The notes below the pieces were generated by a model, which saw only the letters and a list, made by a program, of their open reading frames with translations, did not search any database and was not told where the DNA came from. Source: Paramacrobiotus metropolitanus (taxonomy: Eukaryota > Tardigrada > Eutardigrada > Parachela > Macrobiotidae). Taken from it: DNA of 64,000 nt. The stretch lies in contig NW_026570247.1 in assembly GCF_019649055.1 (NCBI RefSeq), forward strand, positions 62,001 through 126,000, read 5' to 3'. Made by a program: the position numbers and the translations under genes. Shown one piece after another: positions 12,108 through 24,400 of the stretch (positions within the stretch are counted from its first letter, which is position 1; the number at the start of each line of letters is the position of its first letter).

Positions 12108-14410
12108 CACTTGAAGCACATATCCGAATGCGCAACACTAGCCCATTATGCACCTCTGAAGCTGATTGGACTGCTTCTTTGCTTCATACATCCGTGCAAA
12201 TCATGCACGGCCCCCCAATGGCAATGTGTGTAGTCGACAGCCTGTATCAACGCTAACCGTGCGGAGCGGTGTGCTCGTTACAGTAATGCCTGTGGTCAAT
12301 ACGAGTCCTACCTAGATCAACTCACCACTACAAACCCCTAAAGCGAAGTACTAATGGGCCGCAACTTTGGTGATGAATCGCGTCAGAGTGAAACTAATGT
12401 GGTTGCTCTGTGACTGCGTTCTTGTGTATGATGTAGCTTCGTGCTAATTTTAACCCACAGCAATTCAGTGACATGTTTTTTCTTCCCTTCGCCCTAAATG
12501 GGCACCTACAGCAATCAAGCTATGTCCATCGTAGCCATAATACTACGGACTCAGTGTTATACACCGCAAATACATACAATGGTTTTGCCACGCCGTTTGA
12601 GTCTTACACCATAAAACGCAGTCACCGCCATGTGGTTGTGCAAGCGGTAAATGTGCACAATGAATCAAAATCAACCTAAGGAACAATTTTGAAAGAAAAA
12701 TAGCCTTATTCAATTAAATTTAAGTGAATGATCAACTTTTTTTGCAGCCGCATAAATGTGGTGGTAACACTGGTGGAGTGCAGTGGATCGGGTGGCATGG
12801 CGTGTAGTTCATCACGTTTTTTTAAAGACGTTATCGCAAGGAAACCGTTCCAAATTTTAAAAAATTATAGGTATTGCGCATACAGTACGCTATGTTGAAA
12901 TGAGTAAGGAAAAACGCGGAAGGAAATCGGTTTTGAGAATCAGCAATACCTGATGACCTCTTTCAACAACCGTCACCCGTTCACATACTGCAGCCAGTTA
13001 AACGACCATATGAGTAATGCACGTATGAATTACTAGGGTTTTTGAAAGTAGGTACTTCGTAAAACGAACGAGTATTGTTAAAAAATTTTAACACTAATTT
13101 TCCAAAACATTAAGAAAAACAATTACAGATTTTTTCTAATTTTGTACAATTATGGCAGCGTAGTCGTCCGTCAAATTTGTGATTGGCGCAAAAAAACTGT
13201 TTATTGTAAATTTTACTAAACCATGCTCCATAAGTGCACCAAAACTTCGTTATACTATACTTCTTACAGAAATTTCAGCAAACGACAGAATAGAATCATG
13301 CGTTAGCTAAGCGTTTCGGGTTTCTTTACATTTTTTAAAATTTTGGCAATTTTTGAACGTTTTGCTAGATATAGCCTTTAATATTTCTGCTTCAACCATT
13401 GGCTGCAAAATTGCCATATCTTGCAATGTCAACATATTGTCCTAACTGACAAAATTGCAGAATTTGTTTCCGATGACTTTTGTTAAGCTTTGAACTTGAT
13501 AATCGCTTACTGTACCAACTTATCGGCCAACGAAGGCTGATAAACGTACTTCAACATCAAACCTCAACAAACGCTATATCATACAGTACAGACTTTCGGA
13601 AGTGATACGTGCCGCCTTAGCAGTGAAGCATGACAGTAGTGCACTCTTTTACCGTATGAAAAATACTAGCGTGGTAGCGTTATAATCCAGATGTTTTCGA
13701 ACGCCCGACTACCACTTTTTTCTGATGCGTGATTCATGCACCCCTTTTTTGGCATTTTTCGAAAATTTATGAAAAAAATTTTGTCTTGCAATTTCGGCTT
13801 AAAGATACATTTTATTTTAAACTAATTGTATCTATACAGTTCTAGATGCGTAAGATTTCGCAAAGAGCTACGGTAAACAACTCATCTCGCAGGAAGTATA
13901 TACTTGTTGCAAAATCATTGGCAAAATAATTCTGCTATAGTAGTCAACGTTCGTTACCCTTCGTTTTGTGGAACAGAAATGTATGCTAGCAACAATAATA
14001 AATTGGTTATCACTGCTAGGTTTGGCAAAGAAAAAACGTTTTTATGCTTTTATTTATCAGTTTTTACATAATCAGAGTAGTTACCAGTTTGTAATTTTGA
14101 TAAAATTTTAGTTTTGTTGACAAACTCAAATACCAGTTAGCCTTTGTGTACAATTTTTAATTCTACTGTGATTGCATACGTTTCGAGAGCACCATGCATT
14201 ATGCAAAAGCATTAACGGCTATCTTGCAATTGTACTTTTAAATCAGTACTGATGAATAAGATTTATTTTGCGGTTTAATTTGCAAAGTCATTTTTTCTGT
14301 TTCCTTTTCTGGAACCAATTTTTTGTTTAAACAAAAAACTGATAAGACAAGCCAGATTTCATATGGTTTGAGTAAAAGAACAGTAAGCATTACACATTAA
14401 GAGGTTACCT

Positions 14411-14932
14411 AACAAGCATAGAAACCCAGTTGCCTTTGGTGTCCAGACTGGTGTTTAGGCTTAAAGTAAAGCTTGGAGTAAATTGCATTTCATTTTATTT
14501 TTTGCTACCCCACTGATATAAAAGATAAGATTAAAAACCACTCAAAAGTTTATTAGAGAGCTAAAATGCACTTTAATAACGGTTTGTCTCAGCGGATGAT
14601 GCTCATGTCTGCGCTTATAAACACGAAGCACAAGCATTATGCTTTCGTATTCGAGCATCGTATTCGGTTTTCGAACATTGCTTTTGGATTTTGAACACTA
14701 TGTTTGTGTTTTCAATGAGAACCAACATTCAGAAGAGTTAACATGATGCACCAAGATAAACGGATTACCATAGTGCATCCCAGCTCTCTAATAATTTTGA
14801 GTACATTTTGAATCGTATCCTTGATATCAGTGAAACTGCAAAAACGGAATAAAATAGAGTATGTTCTAAGCTTATTTTAAGCCTAAGCACCTGCCTGGAA
14901 TCAAAAGACAACTGGGTCCTCATGCTTGCTTG
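14411..14932. mobile_element. foldback MITE, right-arm copy
   Basis: This is the mirror image of the 7036-7560 element, with the same internal inverted arms (aacccagttg at the inner side, caactgggtc at the outer side). Small base differences between the two copies allow the age of the duplication to be estimated. Confidence 0.6.
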
Positions 14933-14983
14933 TGATTTACTTACAATGGCTTGTCATGCCACACTATCTTAGCGCTTCAAAAT

Positions 14984-16031
14984 AGTAAACGGATTTCCGA
15001 GCGAACAATTTCACGCACTCCAGCTACATTGCAACAGTTCCGAAATACAATTATTCCTTTATTCTGTCAACTGTTGTTAAATTTGGAGATATCTTCGGGA
15101 ATAGTGATAGAATAGACCGAATAGTGGAGCTGAAGGATTTTTAAGCCGTGGGAAATGGAATATCCTGTAATATAAGCACGGAGCCAGTGGCGTTCTGGCA
15201 CACTTATCAGGACAATATATCCAAAATAGCGAGAATCCGGAGAAGACCACAGAATGTACTTAGATCTTAATAATTAATAGCAGTGCGATCAGTATTAGGA
15301 AGTTTAAGCAGAAACGTTTTATTCAAAATATGCGTTACAATAAACGCAGACGACAACGGAGAACTCAGTTTATGCGTATGAACGAGATGAACTACGACTG
15401 TACGACACTACTGTACTGAAGTGCATTGCTGTTACCGTATTGAAGTGCATTGCTGTTTGTGGCTGCACCGCTGCAGTGGTAAGTACTGCCAGACCCAGTC
15501 GACTTCTTTACGCGTTCTCTCTGTCCCCTTACCGAACTTAAGGTGCAAAAATCTCATTAGCAGACGTTCGGCCAGTGGACTTGGAGCTGGTGGCACTTAT
15601 GCACTGTCCACCGGTAGAGCAGCACTCTTACAATTGAGTTATTTCTGATCGCAGACAGCGTGCATTGTTTAACACTCGAGTGTATGATTCTCCCTAGAGG
15701 AGTCTATTAATTGTTTTCGTTGAATAGCATCATTCTTGTGCTATAATTACAAAATCTGCACAAGTTGACAAACGCAACCTCAGAAATGCATTAGTTGCTT
15801 AAACGTTATGTAATATGCTTAAGCAACATGGCTTTATCTTTCACAAAATAGCCCTGATTCTAACACCGGGTTTTATTAATATCGCAGTTAACTATACTTG
15901 GTATAATATCTTGGTATAATTGATCCCCGCCTTCGATGTTGTAGCATGGATTCACCAATCCTTTAGGCCGTTTTGGGGTAGATTTATTATGGCATTTCAG
16001 CGTTTCTTTTTTATCACTTTTTAAATTAATT
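14984..16031. other. no recognisable gene
   Basis: A 75-codon frame at 15421-15648 has no recognisable domain. Nothing else could be supported in this stretch. Confidence 0.4.
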
Positions 16032-16190
16032 ATGGAAGCCAGCGAGAACGTTCGCCACATTTTTGATGGGAAGCGATTCCGGAAATTATGCACGACGGAT
16101 TCATGCTTGAGTTTAGCAAAAGTTGGCGACAAGTGCAGAAAGCATCGTCGGATTTGGCATAACGAACAAGCTACCATAATAACGCCTTTA
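16032..16190 (+). CDS. possible exon with a C-x4-C-x9-C-x2-H zinc motif
   Basis: From an ATG at 16032 the frame reads a short basic protein with LCTTDSCLSLAKVGDKCRKH, that is C-x4-C-x9-C-x2-H followed by arginines. This spacing resembles small zinc-binding modules found in many eukaryotic proteins. The frame then runs into a CCG-rich tandem repeat (from 16203) and closes at 16316. The real exon would therefore end near 16190. No downstream exon was found. A 105-codon frame on the other strand overlaps it and is its shadow, or vice versa. Confidence 0.2.
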
Positions 16191-16202
16191 GTTTATCTTC
16201 CT

Positions 16203-16312
16203 GCCTCCGCCGCTGCCGGTGCTGTACTATATCCCTACTTCCGCCGCTGCCGGTGCTGTAGTTTATCTTCTCACCTCCGCCGCTGGCGAGTGTTGTACTA
16301 TATCCCTGCTTA
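16203..16312 (+). repeat. tandem repeat, three degenerate units
   Basis: The unit contains tccgccgctgccggtgctgta and tatccct and occurs three times over about 110 bp. AT-rich low-complexity sequence (runs of aataat and acaataaaac) follows up to 16410. Confidence 0.6.
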
Positions 16313-16877
16313 CTAATTTATTATTATTTATGTTAATTTAATAATAATTCAATAATAATTCAACAATAAAACATTAACAATAAAACAAAAATTCAACAAT
16401 AAAACAATACATTCGTCTCTTTGTTGTTTTTCAGCTGCGTTAACGTGAATCGGAGCGATTTTGATGTGTTCTTGCTGCCATCGGCATTGATCAGCGAAGT
16501 TCAGTTGTTTAGGAATATTAAAACCGAAATGTTTTGTTGATTCGTTTGTTTTGTTGATTGTGAGTTTGACAAGCGTTCGATTTTGCGTAGTTATTTTAAT
16601 TGCGGGCAATAATAATTATTATTGTAACTGTGTGCAGTATGTAGTATAATTATACAATATATAATAAGCTGTGTGTCCCTGGTACAGTATGTGTACTGTG
16701 AGTGTGAACACTGGACATTCACTTGCGCCAAGCGCATATCAAACAGGTTCAATGTGCGTGTTAACTTTGCCACCGCCATAAAAGTCCATTTGCTCGAGGT
16801 GTTTAGTTTACATAAGGATTGAAGTTAATCGGCTACGCTAAAGAGTAGGTTCACTGAAAAGACATTATATATCTCTT

Positions 16878-16942
16878 TACACTATGGTACTGCCTACGCG
16901 GATCTAACGACGTAGCCGGGGTTCGATTCCCCTATCGGCGCA
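16878..16942 (+). tRNA. tRNA-like 3' half (probable tRNA pseudogene)
   Basis: The sequence contains a perfect B-box (GGTTCGATTCC) inside a T-arm-like hairpin, GGGG-TTCGATT-CCCC, followed by ATCGGCGCA. A CTACG/CGTAG stem lies where an anticodon arm would be, but its loop is 12 bases. No 5' strand able to pair with TCGGCGC is found upstream. It is therefore a truncated or degenerate tRNA-derived sequence rather than a working gene. Confidence 0.3.
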
Positions 16943-17855
16943 TTTCTCGGCCGTTTCTCAGTTTCCCTCGGATGGCGCCCTGCTGAGAACTGCTAAATTT
17001 TTGACTACTGCTAAATACAAATTTATATAAAAAAAATTTTTTATCAGTAGTCAATAATCATGGCTATACCCCTATAGTACAGTCACAGAGAATAGTATAA
17101 AATATAAATACAAGCAAACCTGGTGCAGATGGCGCTCAGGCGGGCAGTTGATTCAGGTGAATGGTTTTGTTGCTTAAAGCGCCCTCTACAATTTGGCGTT
17201 CCGAGGCCTTGGTTATTTTGAGTCGTTCGCCTTATTCGGATTCCTGTTCAAAACGGAACTGACAGAAATGGCTGCGGTGTTTAGACTTTACATATCGGAA
17301 TTTGCGATAAGCAAGCGTCCAGTACCCATGTGGCCATGTATAGCCTGTACCTCTGTCAGACAGGTAAATCTGTACCTTCGTCTGTCCTCTAATCAGCTAG
17401 ACTACGATGCAGCACCGTATTTACTATTTAGCTTCGCTACAGAGCAAAAATGGAACACTGTTTGGTGCTTGCCGCCAACATGCAGACTGCAGTACAGGGC
17501 ATGGGGCCACAGGCTACGCATACGCAGGCTAAACTGGGCTCGCTTTCGGTTTCATGTATCGAATCTCTAGCTTTGGCTGTGTATTACGTATCACGTAGTG
17601 CATTATATAGTACTTAGTACTTACGTAACTCACGTTCGATCGCATATCGCACTGTTCACCAGTTTTTTTGTGCTTTTTAATTTCTATGTTCGAGGTTTGT
17701 TAAAAGAATTCTTGTGTTGGCTGTTTTTTATGCCATCATTCTAGTTAATTCCCCGAAGTGGCCATGCGCAGGAATTTCATCCTGCGGTGCTGTACTGTAC
17801 ATCCGCATCGTACGTCACATTACTCACATAGTAACCCATTGCCGCTCTACAATAA

Positions 17856-18237
17856 TTGTATAGGCTACTGTATATTGCGAACTATCCGACGACACCTGTA
17901 AAAATGTTGATGGACCGTTTCGGAATCGTTCCCCTATTTACCCGTTGGAAGCACCAGGAGGCTATTTGGCTGTACAAGATCAAACATCCTGTGCCGTTCA
18001 ACGTGCCGAACTACATAATGGATTTGGTAAAGTACGAGGAAAGGAAGCCATACCACCTGCGTAACGCCGATAAATCTACCATCAGAACGAAGGCGGCGTC
18101 AAAATGTGGGGAAACCACATTGGCATGGCGACTGAGCAAGCTACTGGATAAGATCAACTTTTGTGGCAGTGATATTCTTGAATTACGTTCTCTTGGGTGT
18201 TTTAGAAGTCCACTATGCACTGCGGGCCTTTTTTAAA
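17856..18237 (+). pseudogene. LINE (jockey/CR1-type) reverse-transcriptase C-terminal tail
   Basis: The 126-codon frame has the layout of the extreme C-terminus of jockey/CR1-type LINE ORF2. It shows FTRWKHQEAIWLYKIKH, then YHLRNAD, then GETTLAWRLSKLLDKI, then a final ILELRSLGCFRS stretch. This region follows the catalytic reverse transcriptase domain and is what remains in strongly 5'-truncated insertions. Nothing upstream reads as reverse transcriptase. The family assignment rests on residue pattern only. Confidence 0.5.
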
Positions 18238-18343
18238 CTACTGTTGGGTATTGTTTTCTCCCTAGTTATGTTTCGTGTGTGATTATGCCCTTCTAACTTT
18301 GACTTCGATGTTTTTGTCCTTAGCATCTACCAGCCAGGTTTAA

Positions 18344-19798
18344 AATCCCAGGCTAGACTGTCATCCTAGCCGGAAATGGGCTGCTCATACGTCTGATCCC
18401 CCTGATTTTGCTGGTTTTCCTTTCGATGCCTTTCCGATAGAAGAATCAAATGACGATTCAACTGTTCTGGCTCCAGTTTGTACTACGGCATATGTTAATG
18501 GTGTGGCCGTGCCTGCTGTGATTGACACCGGCTCCGCTGTAACGATTATGAGTGTGCACTGTGCACAGATGTTAGATCTATGTATTCAGTCATATACCGG
18601 GCGGCCCGTTAAAGGTGTTAGTGGCAAATTAATATCGCCTATCGGCACTGTTTGTGTCGACGTGTTATTGGCAAACTGTTCGCACCAAATTAACGTGCTT
18701 GTGCTAGACACGTACGACCGTGAATTATTGGTCGGTAATGATTTTCTAATGCGAACAGATCTAGTAATTGATTATGCCGGTCGTACTATACGGCGCTTTG
18801 ATGAACGTGATGGCGAAAAGTTCAGGCCATGGAAAGCGCGGAATCTTGTTGCATGTCGCAAAGTGCACATTCCCGCTGGTCACGTAGCTTGGGTGAAATG
18901 TCAACTAAACCGTAATCTATTTCCTGGCCGTGTCAAACCAAAAAATATGGAGTTTATAGTTTCCCCAAATGCTAACACGTTCGCTCAAAAAGGGTTACGT
19001 ACATCAAACGCGCTCGTCAAAATTGTCAACAGTGTGTGTTATTTGGCGTGTGCAAATTTCTCTCGCGTGGCCCAAACAATCGGTAAGGGTCAAAATATTG
19101 CGTCTGCGACACCAATGTATGTTGACCGCGTTCCAGAGTGCTCGGTGGTTGAAACGTGTGAACTCCCAGAAATTCAGTGTGGTGCAAATTTAACTGACGT
19201 TCAAACTGAACAGTTGCACGCTGTGTTGCGCAAACACATAAGCGTGTTTCCCACTGCTGATCGCCCTATTGGCGAAGTACAAGGAGTTTCGCATGTAATA
19301 GACACAGACAGTGCATTGCCAGTGTCCCAACCTCCTTACCGGCGCTCGCGGGCCGAGCGTATTGTCATTCGTACAGAAGTTGATAAAATGCCCCGCCAAG
19401 GCATTGTGACCCCATCCTGTAGCCCGTGGTCGTCTCCCATTGTACTCGTACACAAGCGAGACGGCACAACGCGGTTTTGTGTTGATTATCGCCGGGTCAA
19501 TGCTGTTACCAAGAAGGACGTGTACCCAATGCCCCGCTTGGACGACGCGCTTGATCAGTTAGGTGGGTGCGCTTCTTTTACTTCCTTAGATATGGCGTGG
19601 GGATACTGGCAGATCCCCGTAGCGGAGTTCAGCAAGGACCGTACCGCTTTTGTGACGCCTGACGGCTTATATGAATTCAGCCGGATACCTTTCGGCTTAT
19701 GTAACGCCGGGGCGACCTTTCAGAGGTCAATGGACAAAATACTGAATGAATTCAGATGGCAGTTTGTTATAGTGTACATAGATGATATACTCGTGTGC
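18344..19798 (+). pseudogene. gypsy-type pol: protease and partial reverse transcriptase
   Basis: The frame is open from 18344 and closes at 20002; homology to pol ends at about 19798. The aspartic protease motif VIDTGSAVTIM is near 18520. Reverse transcriptase follows: the TRFCVDYRRVN block, SLDMAWGYWQI, GLCNAGATFQR and the catalytic YIDDILV at about 19777-19797. Codons after that (to 20002) read the integrase region in a wrong frame and are meaningless. The enzyme normally copies element RNA into DNA inside the particle. Here the thumb and RNase H are deleted, so the product would be dead although the remaining frame is intact. The gap-free frame and good motifs suggest a recent copy. Confidence 0.85.
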
Positions 19799-20997
19799 GT
19801 CAACGCTACTTTTGGCCGCGCATGCGTGATCATGTGCGTAAGTACATACGCGGCTGTCGACAATGTCAACTTCGTAAAGTCCCAACTGATAAACCCGGTG
19901 GTTTTATTGAAAAAATTCCGGTGGGCACTGCATTCGAGATGGTGGGAGTGGATGTTTTTGGTCCTGTTCCCCATACCGCTAAAGGCAACCGGTATGTCAT
20001 AGTCTGTACTGACTATCTGACAAAATATGTGGAAACAAAAGCTATTCCGGCGCAGACGGCTATTGCAGTTGCTAATTTCTTGGTGCATCAAGTAATATTG
20101 CGTCACGGTGCGCCGTCAAGAATTTTGAGTGACCAAGGTGGTCCATTTCTATCTGACGTAGTTCAGGAAGTTCTAGTGCTATGTCAAACGCGGCATCTGA
20201 ACACAACAGCGTACAATCCACAGTGTAATGGATTGACTGAGCGGTTCAATAAAACTTTAGCCGTTATGCTAAGCCTGTATGTCAGTGATAATCAAAAAGA
20301 TTGGGACCTACATCTCCCATATGTGACTACAGCTTATAACACCAGCAAGCAAGCCTCGACAAATAAAACACCATTTTATTTGTTGTACGGGCGCGAGTGC
20401 CGTTCCGTCATGGACGCACAGCTTGGTGCACTTCCGAATAACAATTTAATTAACATGCACGAATACAGTCAGGCTCTCGTTGAGCGTCTTAAACTGGCTA
20501 GTGATGTCGCAAAAGCTAATATTGAGAATGTCCAAGCTGGTTATATGTTGACCAACAATATCAAAAGAGAACCGCGTGAATTCCAGATCGGTGATTTGGT
20601 GTTATTGTACACGCCGGTAACTCCTGTTGGTTTGTCTCCGAGATTAATCGCACATTACTTTGGACCGTATAAAGTCGTTAGCCGTAAATCAAAGCTTAAC
20701 TACGAGATCCAGTCTGTGCGTACTAAAAAACGTGGTAAAAACACTCTTGTTGTCCACGTAAAGAGACTAAAACTGTTCACGGAACCTCTGTCTGATTTGG
20801 ATTTAATGGGTGACACTGATTCACAGTGGGACATTCCCGTCGAGGACGTGGATCCCGAGCTGCGCGTGGAAATTGAGCGGGACTGCGTCACCAAACCTCG
20901 TCGTCCTGCCAAGAAACCGGACGAGCTCGTCGACGAAACCGATCGCCCCGTTATCCGGACACTTCGTAACCGGACACTACGGGAACCCTCGCCGTAA
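19795..20997 (+). pseudogene. gypsy-type integrase (5'-truncated)
   Basis: This frame is shifted by one relative to the protease/reverse transcriptase frame. It begins inside the zinc-binding domain: the CRQCQ pair of the HHCC finger is present, but the two histidines were lost in the deletion. The catalytic D,D(35)E triad is complete: D in GVDVFGPV, D in SDQGGPF, and E exactly 35 residues later in NGLTERF. A basic C-terminal domain follows (YFGPYKVVSRKSKLNYEI, then HVKRLK) and ends at 20997. It would have been made as the end of the pol polyprotein. It now has no start of its own except a fortuitous ATG at 19795. Confidence 0.85.
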
Positions 20998-21130
20998 TGC
21001 CTTGCCTTAACGCTTGCTACTCTTCTTTTCATGTAACTTTTATATAGCGTTTTCCTTCATTACGGTCATCACATCGTTCACGTTTTGTTCCGTTCCTCAA
21101 AGTGATTGGTTTTCGCCGTGCTTCAAACTT

Positions 21131-21390
21131 AAGAACGGGAGTGCTGTGTGACGCATAGTCATGTATACAGTGTTGCTCTTCGGCGTAATCCGGCGTTTAT
21201 GCAATTGTTGTGAACTATCTTCACGTAGCTATCTGTGTCTAAAGACGTCTGTTTTCTATGCTGATTTCTCAGCGCCATGATGAAGTTGTGATTGAGCAAA
21301 TCATTATCTATCGTGTGCGGCTACAGTAAAGATCATTGATGGGATTTGGCGGTATTCTCCGTTACGTATAGTGTAGGAGAAACGATCATA
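21131..21390 (+). repeat. probable 3' LTR of the second gypsy-like element
   Basis: The purine tract aagaacgggag at about 21120-21130 is directly followed by TGCTGTGTGACG, the usual arrangement at the start of a 3' LTR. The end is uncertain and is set near 21390, before AT-rich sequence. No partner LTR is present for comparison. Confidence 0.3.
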
Positions 21391-21479
21391 TATTATATTT
21401 ATCTAACATTTTTGCCAATAATAAAAAAAACGTGACTTCGATTTTATAGCAAAACGTAAAAAATAATTTTTGAAGAAAT

Positions 21480-24400
21480 TCAAGTGCTACCTTGGTGGAC
21501 TTCGACCGAAATCGCTCGCCGGTGGTTTGTTTGTTTCCCGAATTTTGCCAAAACATAATTGCCCGCTTTTACAGTCATACCAACGGCAGCAAATGCCGGA
21601 TCCGCTTTGACATTGCTCATGGGTTCTACACTCACGGCAGGTGAAGGATCTTCGAACCAGTAGATAATCCCGTAAAAGCTGGATTTATCAGACGGTTTTG
21701 CCATTGCGATTGTACGGTTAGGCAACAAAACGAAGTAATTGTGCAGAACCGCAAAATAAATTTGCTGAATGCTGTCTTTCGGCCAAGGTAATTCGGCGGC
21801 ATTAAACCGTTTAGTACAGAGAGGCAGTGCGAGAGGGAGGCGGCACATAATTGCGGAGAAGGTGCACACAGACATCCATGGCGGATAAGTGAACGTGCTG
21901 ACCAGTGCCATGATCAAACGGAGCTGCCCAGCAGAATTGCGTCTTTCTCTTGATACAGGTTGCTTAAAGACAAGGTACGTTTTCGGTAATGGTTAACGAA
22001 TGAGGGAAGATTTTTCTCATCATCTGATTCTGTGAGACAAAGGTTAACCGGGTCAATCGCTGCAGCCTTTTCGTACGGCTCCAAAACCGTTGTGAATAGC
22101 GAAGCCTTTTCCTGCAAGTAAAAGTTAATTAATAGGCTTATTCCGGTAAAAATAAGAATTCTGGAGTAAGTCACCTGAAATGTAGTAATTTTTACGACTT
22201 TTTTGTTCTTCTGTTTGACAACGATAACCTCGATGGAATAGCTAACAATCGTGCTATGCGAGCAACCCATTTTTAAAACAAGCAGATGATCATAAGGAAA
22301 TGCATGCTATAAATATTTGTGGCTCACGTTTTCAGTCCATTATTGTGGCGCGATCAACCACTGATAATACCGCGTTTTCTCCTTCCAAAATCACCACGAA
22401 AGGCTTGATCGATAACAGTTCCCCATACCCAAACATAAACGAACTGAAAAAACCATATATTTTCCTTAACGGCCTATCCCAGACTCATTATCAAAGTTTG
22501 TCATAATGCGATACGTGCCGGCAGTCTTCTTCGCTACATATCGTATATCCACTTCTTCATTCTCTCACAGTCAAAATATTTCCCCACACACACAGGTGCA
22601 GGCAGGGTTGGCACACAATTAGGCGCTTGATATGTATAAAATGTCCGGCGCCACTGGACACATTAGTATAAAAATACTCTGCGCTTCTACGTGTGGATTT
22701 TTTATACTCTGCGGTCCAAACACTGACTGTGCCGATTTCCGCGGTGTCCGTTGTGAACAACTGCGGCTCAGAGCAATCGTGCGCTGTGTCCAACTCTTCG
22801 TCGTACTTTTGTAATACAGAGTAAGCTTTCCATTTTGTGTTCCCAATTCCATATTCCACAAAGGTCACTTATAGGTAACCGTCTAAAAATATTTCCGCGC
22901 CCTACCGCCCGTCTAACCGCGCCCTACCGCGTGTCCGGGCACTCAAAAAATAACTCGCTAAATGTATATAAACCGGGTATGTATTATTTTAAAAAAAGGT
23001 ATACCTCCTTCCGGTCATCATGCTTAGCAGTCTTTGTTCTTGCGGACCCGGCAGCATATTATGCAGCCGTCTCAGATTTTGCGAAACAAGAAGCTGTTGC
23101 ATTAATGGAGCTATCACACTGCTTGTTCCATGACAATGGTTGCGGATCCACCCGTTTTTGTTCTCGAAACAGAACAGGCAGTAAGCCCATAATGGACCCC
23201 AGCTGTTGACCTTGTCGACAAGATGTGTAAGATAATGAAAATTTATTCCACAAATGTTTTCGCCTAATAAAAACAAGAAAATTACGTAAAATGTATCATT
23301 GTAGTTATTACTTATTCATACGAGTATAATGTTGTTGCCGCTAACATTCCAGGTTTTGTAAACTAGAAGAGTTTAAAATTTTAAAATTTACTTAACGTTC
23401 TTACCGTACAACTCTCTGGTGTCACTCACAAACTGATTCAACTGCACCTTAACAGGGTCCAGTTCAGCAACTGATATGCTCGTGCTGTTTAGTATTTTGT
23501 ATGACAACACCAGCTTTTTAAAATGTTCATAACGCAAATCTGGCAGGATTCCTTTCAAACAGTAAATGGCATAGTGTTCCAAAAACATTTTGTATTCATT
23601 TGACTTCCATCTGTGGACGTCAATTTTTCGAGGCAGTCTACCAACATTGGGGGGAGGTTTAAACTGCAGAAGCTTGCTTTCTATCGCGGCAACCTATAAA
23701 AGGCATAATTGAAAAATGCATCTTTTTTATTGCTAAGAATTAATCAAGAAATGGTGCCGGTGGGTGGTTGAATTATATACTTGTGACTGGTGTTATTCAA
23801 AAGTATTCAAGTTTGTTAAATATTATTGAAACGTAAAAGCGCTTTTACGATAAAAATTTGTATACAGGAAATTGTCGGCAAAAATTTATCAGTTGTTGCA
23901 GAAGAAAATTGGCGGGCTGGTAGAGCCTGTTAGACAGTTCCGTCAAGACTATACTCATAAGGCATTCTTGTATACGTACTTTCAGTTTACCTAAGTTATA
24001 CTTTACCAGCTCCTTTCAAATTGATGAGGTTTAATTAAACGTATTTGCGCTAGCTAGTACGTGCCTTTTCATCGCTCAGGTTATAAGAACATCCAGTGCC
24101 TTCGACCTGAATTGTCATTAGCTTTTTCACAACACCCGACGCTATGGCATGCATTTCGTCTATAAGAAATGCTCTTCCTAGATCGATTCCAGGAAGGCAA
24201 GCCAGCGGCGGATAGCCTTTCATGCCTTTTTCCTGTACAGTAAAATAAACCATTTATTTTCGTTGACCTGCTGAGCGACGAAATAATTCCCTTCGATCGT
24301 ATTACCGGTATATTTTTTTCAATCGCTATTTTTGCGCACTCCATGATTTCGTCGTGGGTCCTTGGAGAAGGCTCTTCATCTTTTTTTGGCAAATAGCAGC

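Larger units (their letters stand above)
5968..14983. repeat. giant inverted repeat (palindrome), arms about 3.5 kb
   Basis: The left arm runs from 5968 to 10674 and the right arm from 11465 to 14983, with a unique spacer of about 790 bp between them. In the inner part, positions pair by the rule x + y = 22138. An 88-codon frame at 10254-10520 (minus) is thus repeated without change at 11618-11884 (plus). Identity by eye is very high over most of the length. The arms differ by a 1016-bp insertion in the left arm (6013-7028). Deletions in the right arm total about 170 bp, mostly opposite 9430-9640. The last 45 bp of homology lies outside the left-arm insertion. The structure could be a genuine inverted duplication, or an assembly or library artefact. 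Confidence 0.9.
18344..21390 (+). mobile_element. Ty3/gypsy-like retrotransposon with internal pol deletion
   Basis: From left to right: the end of a gag-like zinc knuckle region (18359 on), protease, the N-terminal two-thirds of reverse transcriptase, a deletion junction near 19795, integrase with its zinc CxxC and catalytic core, then a purine tract and a probable 3' LTR. No gag or 5' LTR is seen upstream, where a LINE tail ends at 18237. The thumb of reverse transcriptase and all of RNase H are missing. The element cannot be autonomous. Confidence 0.85.

Noticed and set aside
15421-15648. Possible tRNA (ggtagagca and a CTC...GAG stem)
   Set aside because: No T-arm or B-box follows and no acceptor stem can be formed.
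17193-17570. 125-codon plus-strand frame with many tryptophans and cysteines
   Set aside because: No recognisable domain, no splice or repeat context, and no relation to the LINE tail that follows; cannot be supported as a gene.
19800-20002. C-terminal extension of the pol frame beyond YIDDILV
   Set aside because: It overlaps integrase in another frame after the deletion junction and has no reverse transcriptase or RNase H motif.
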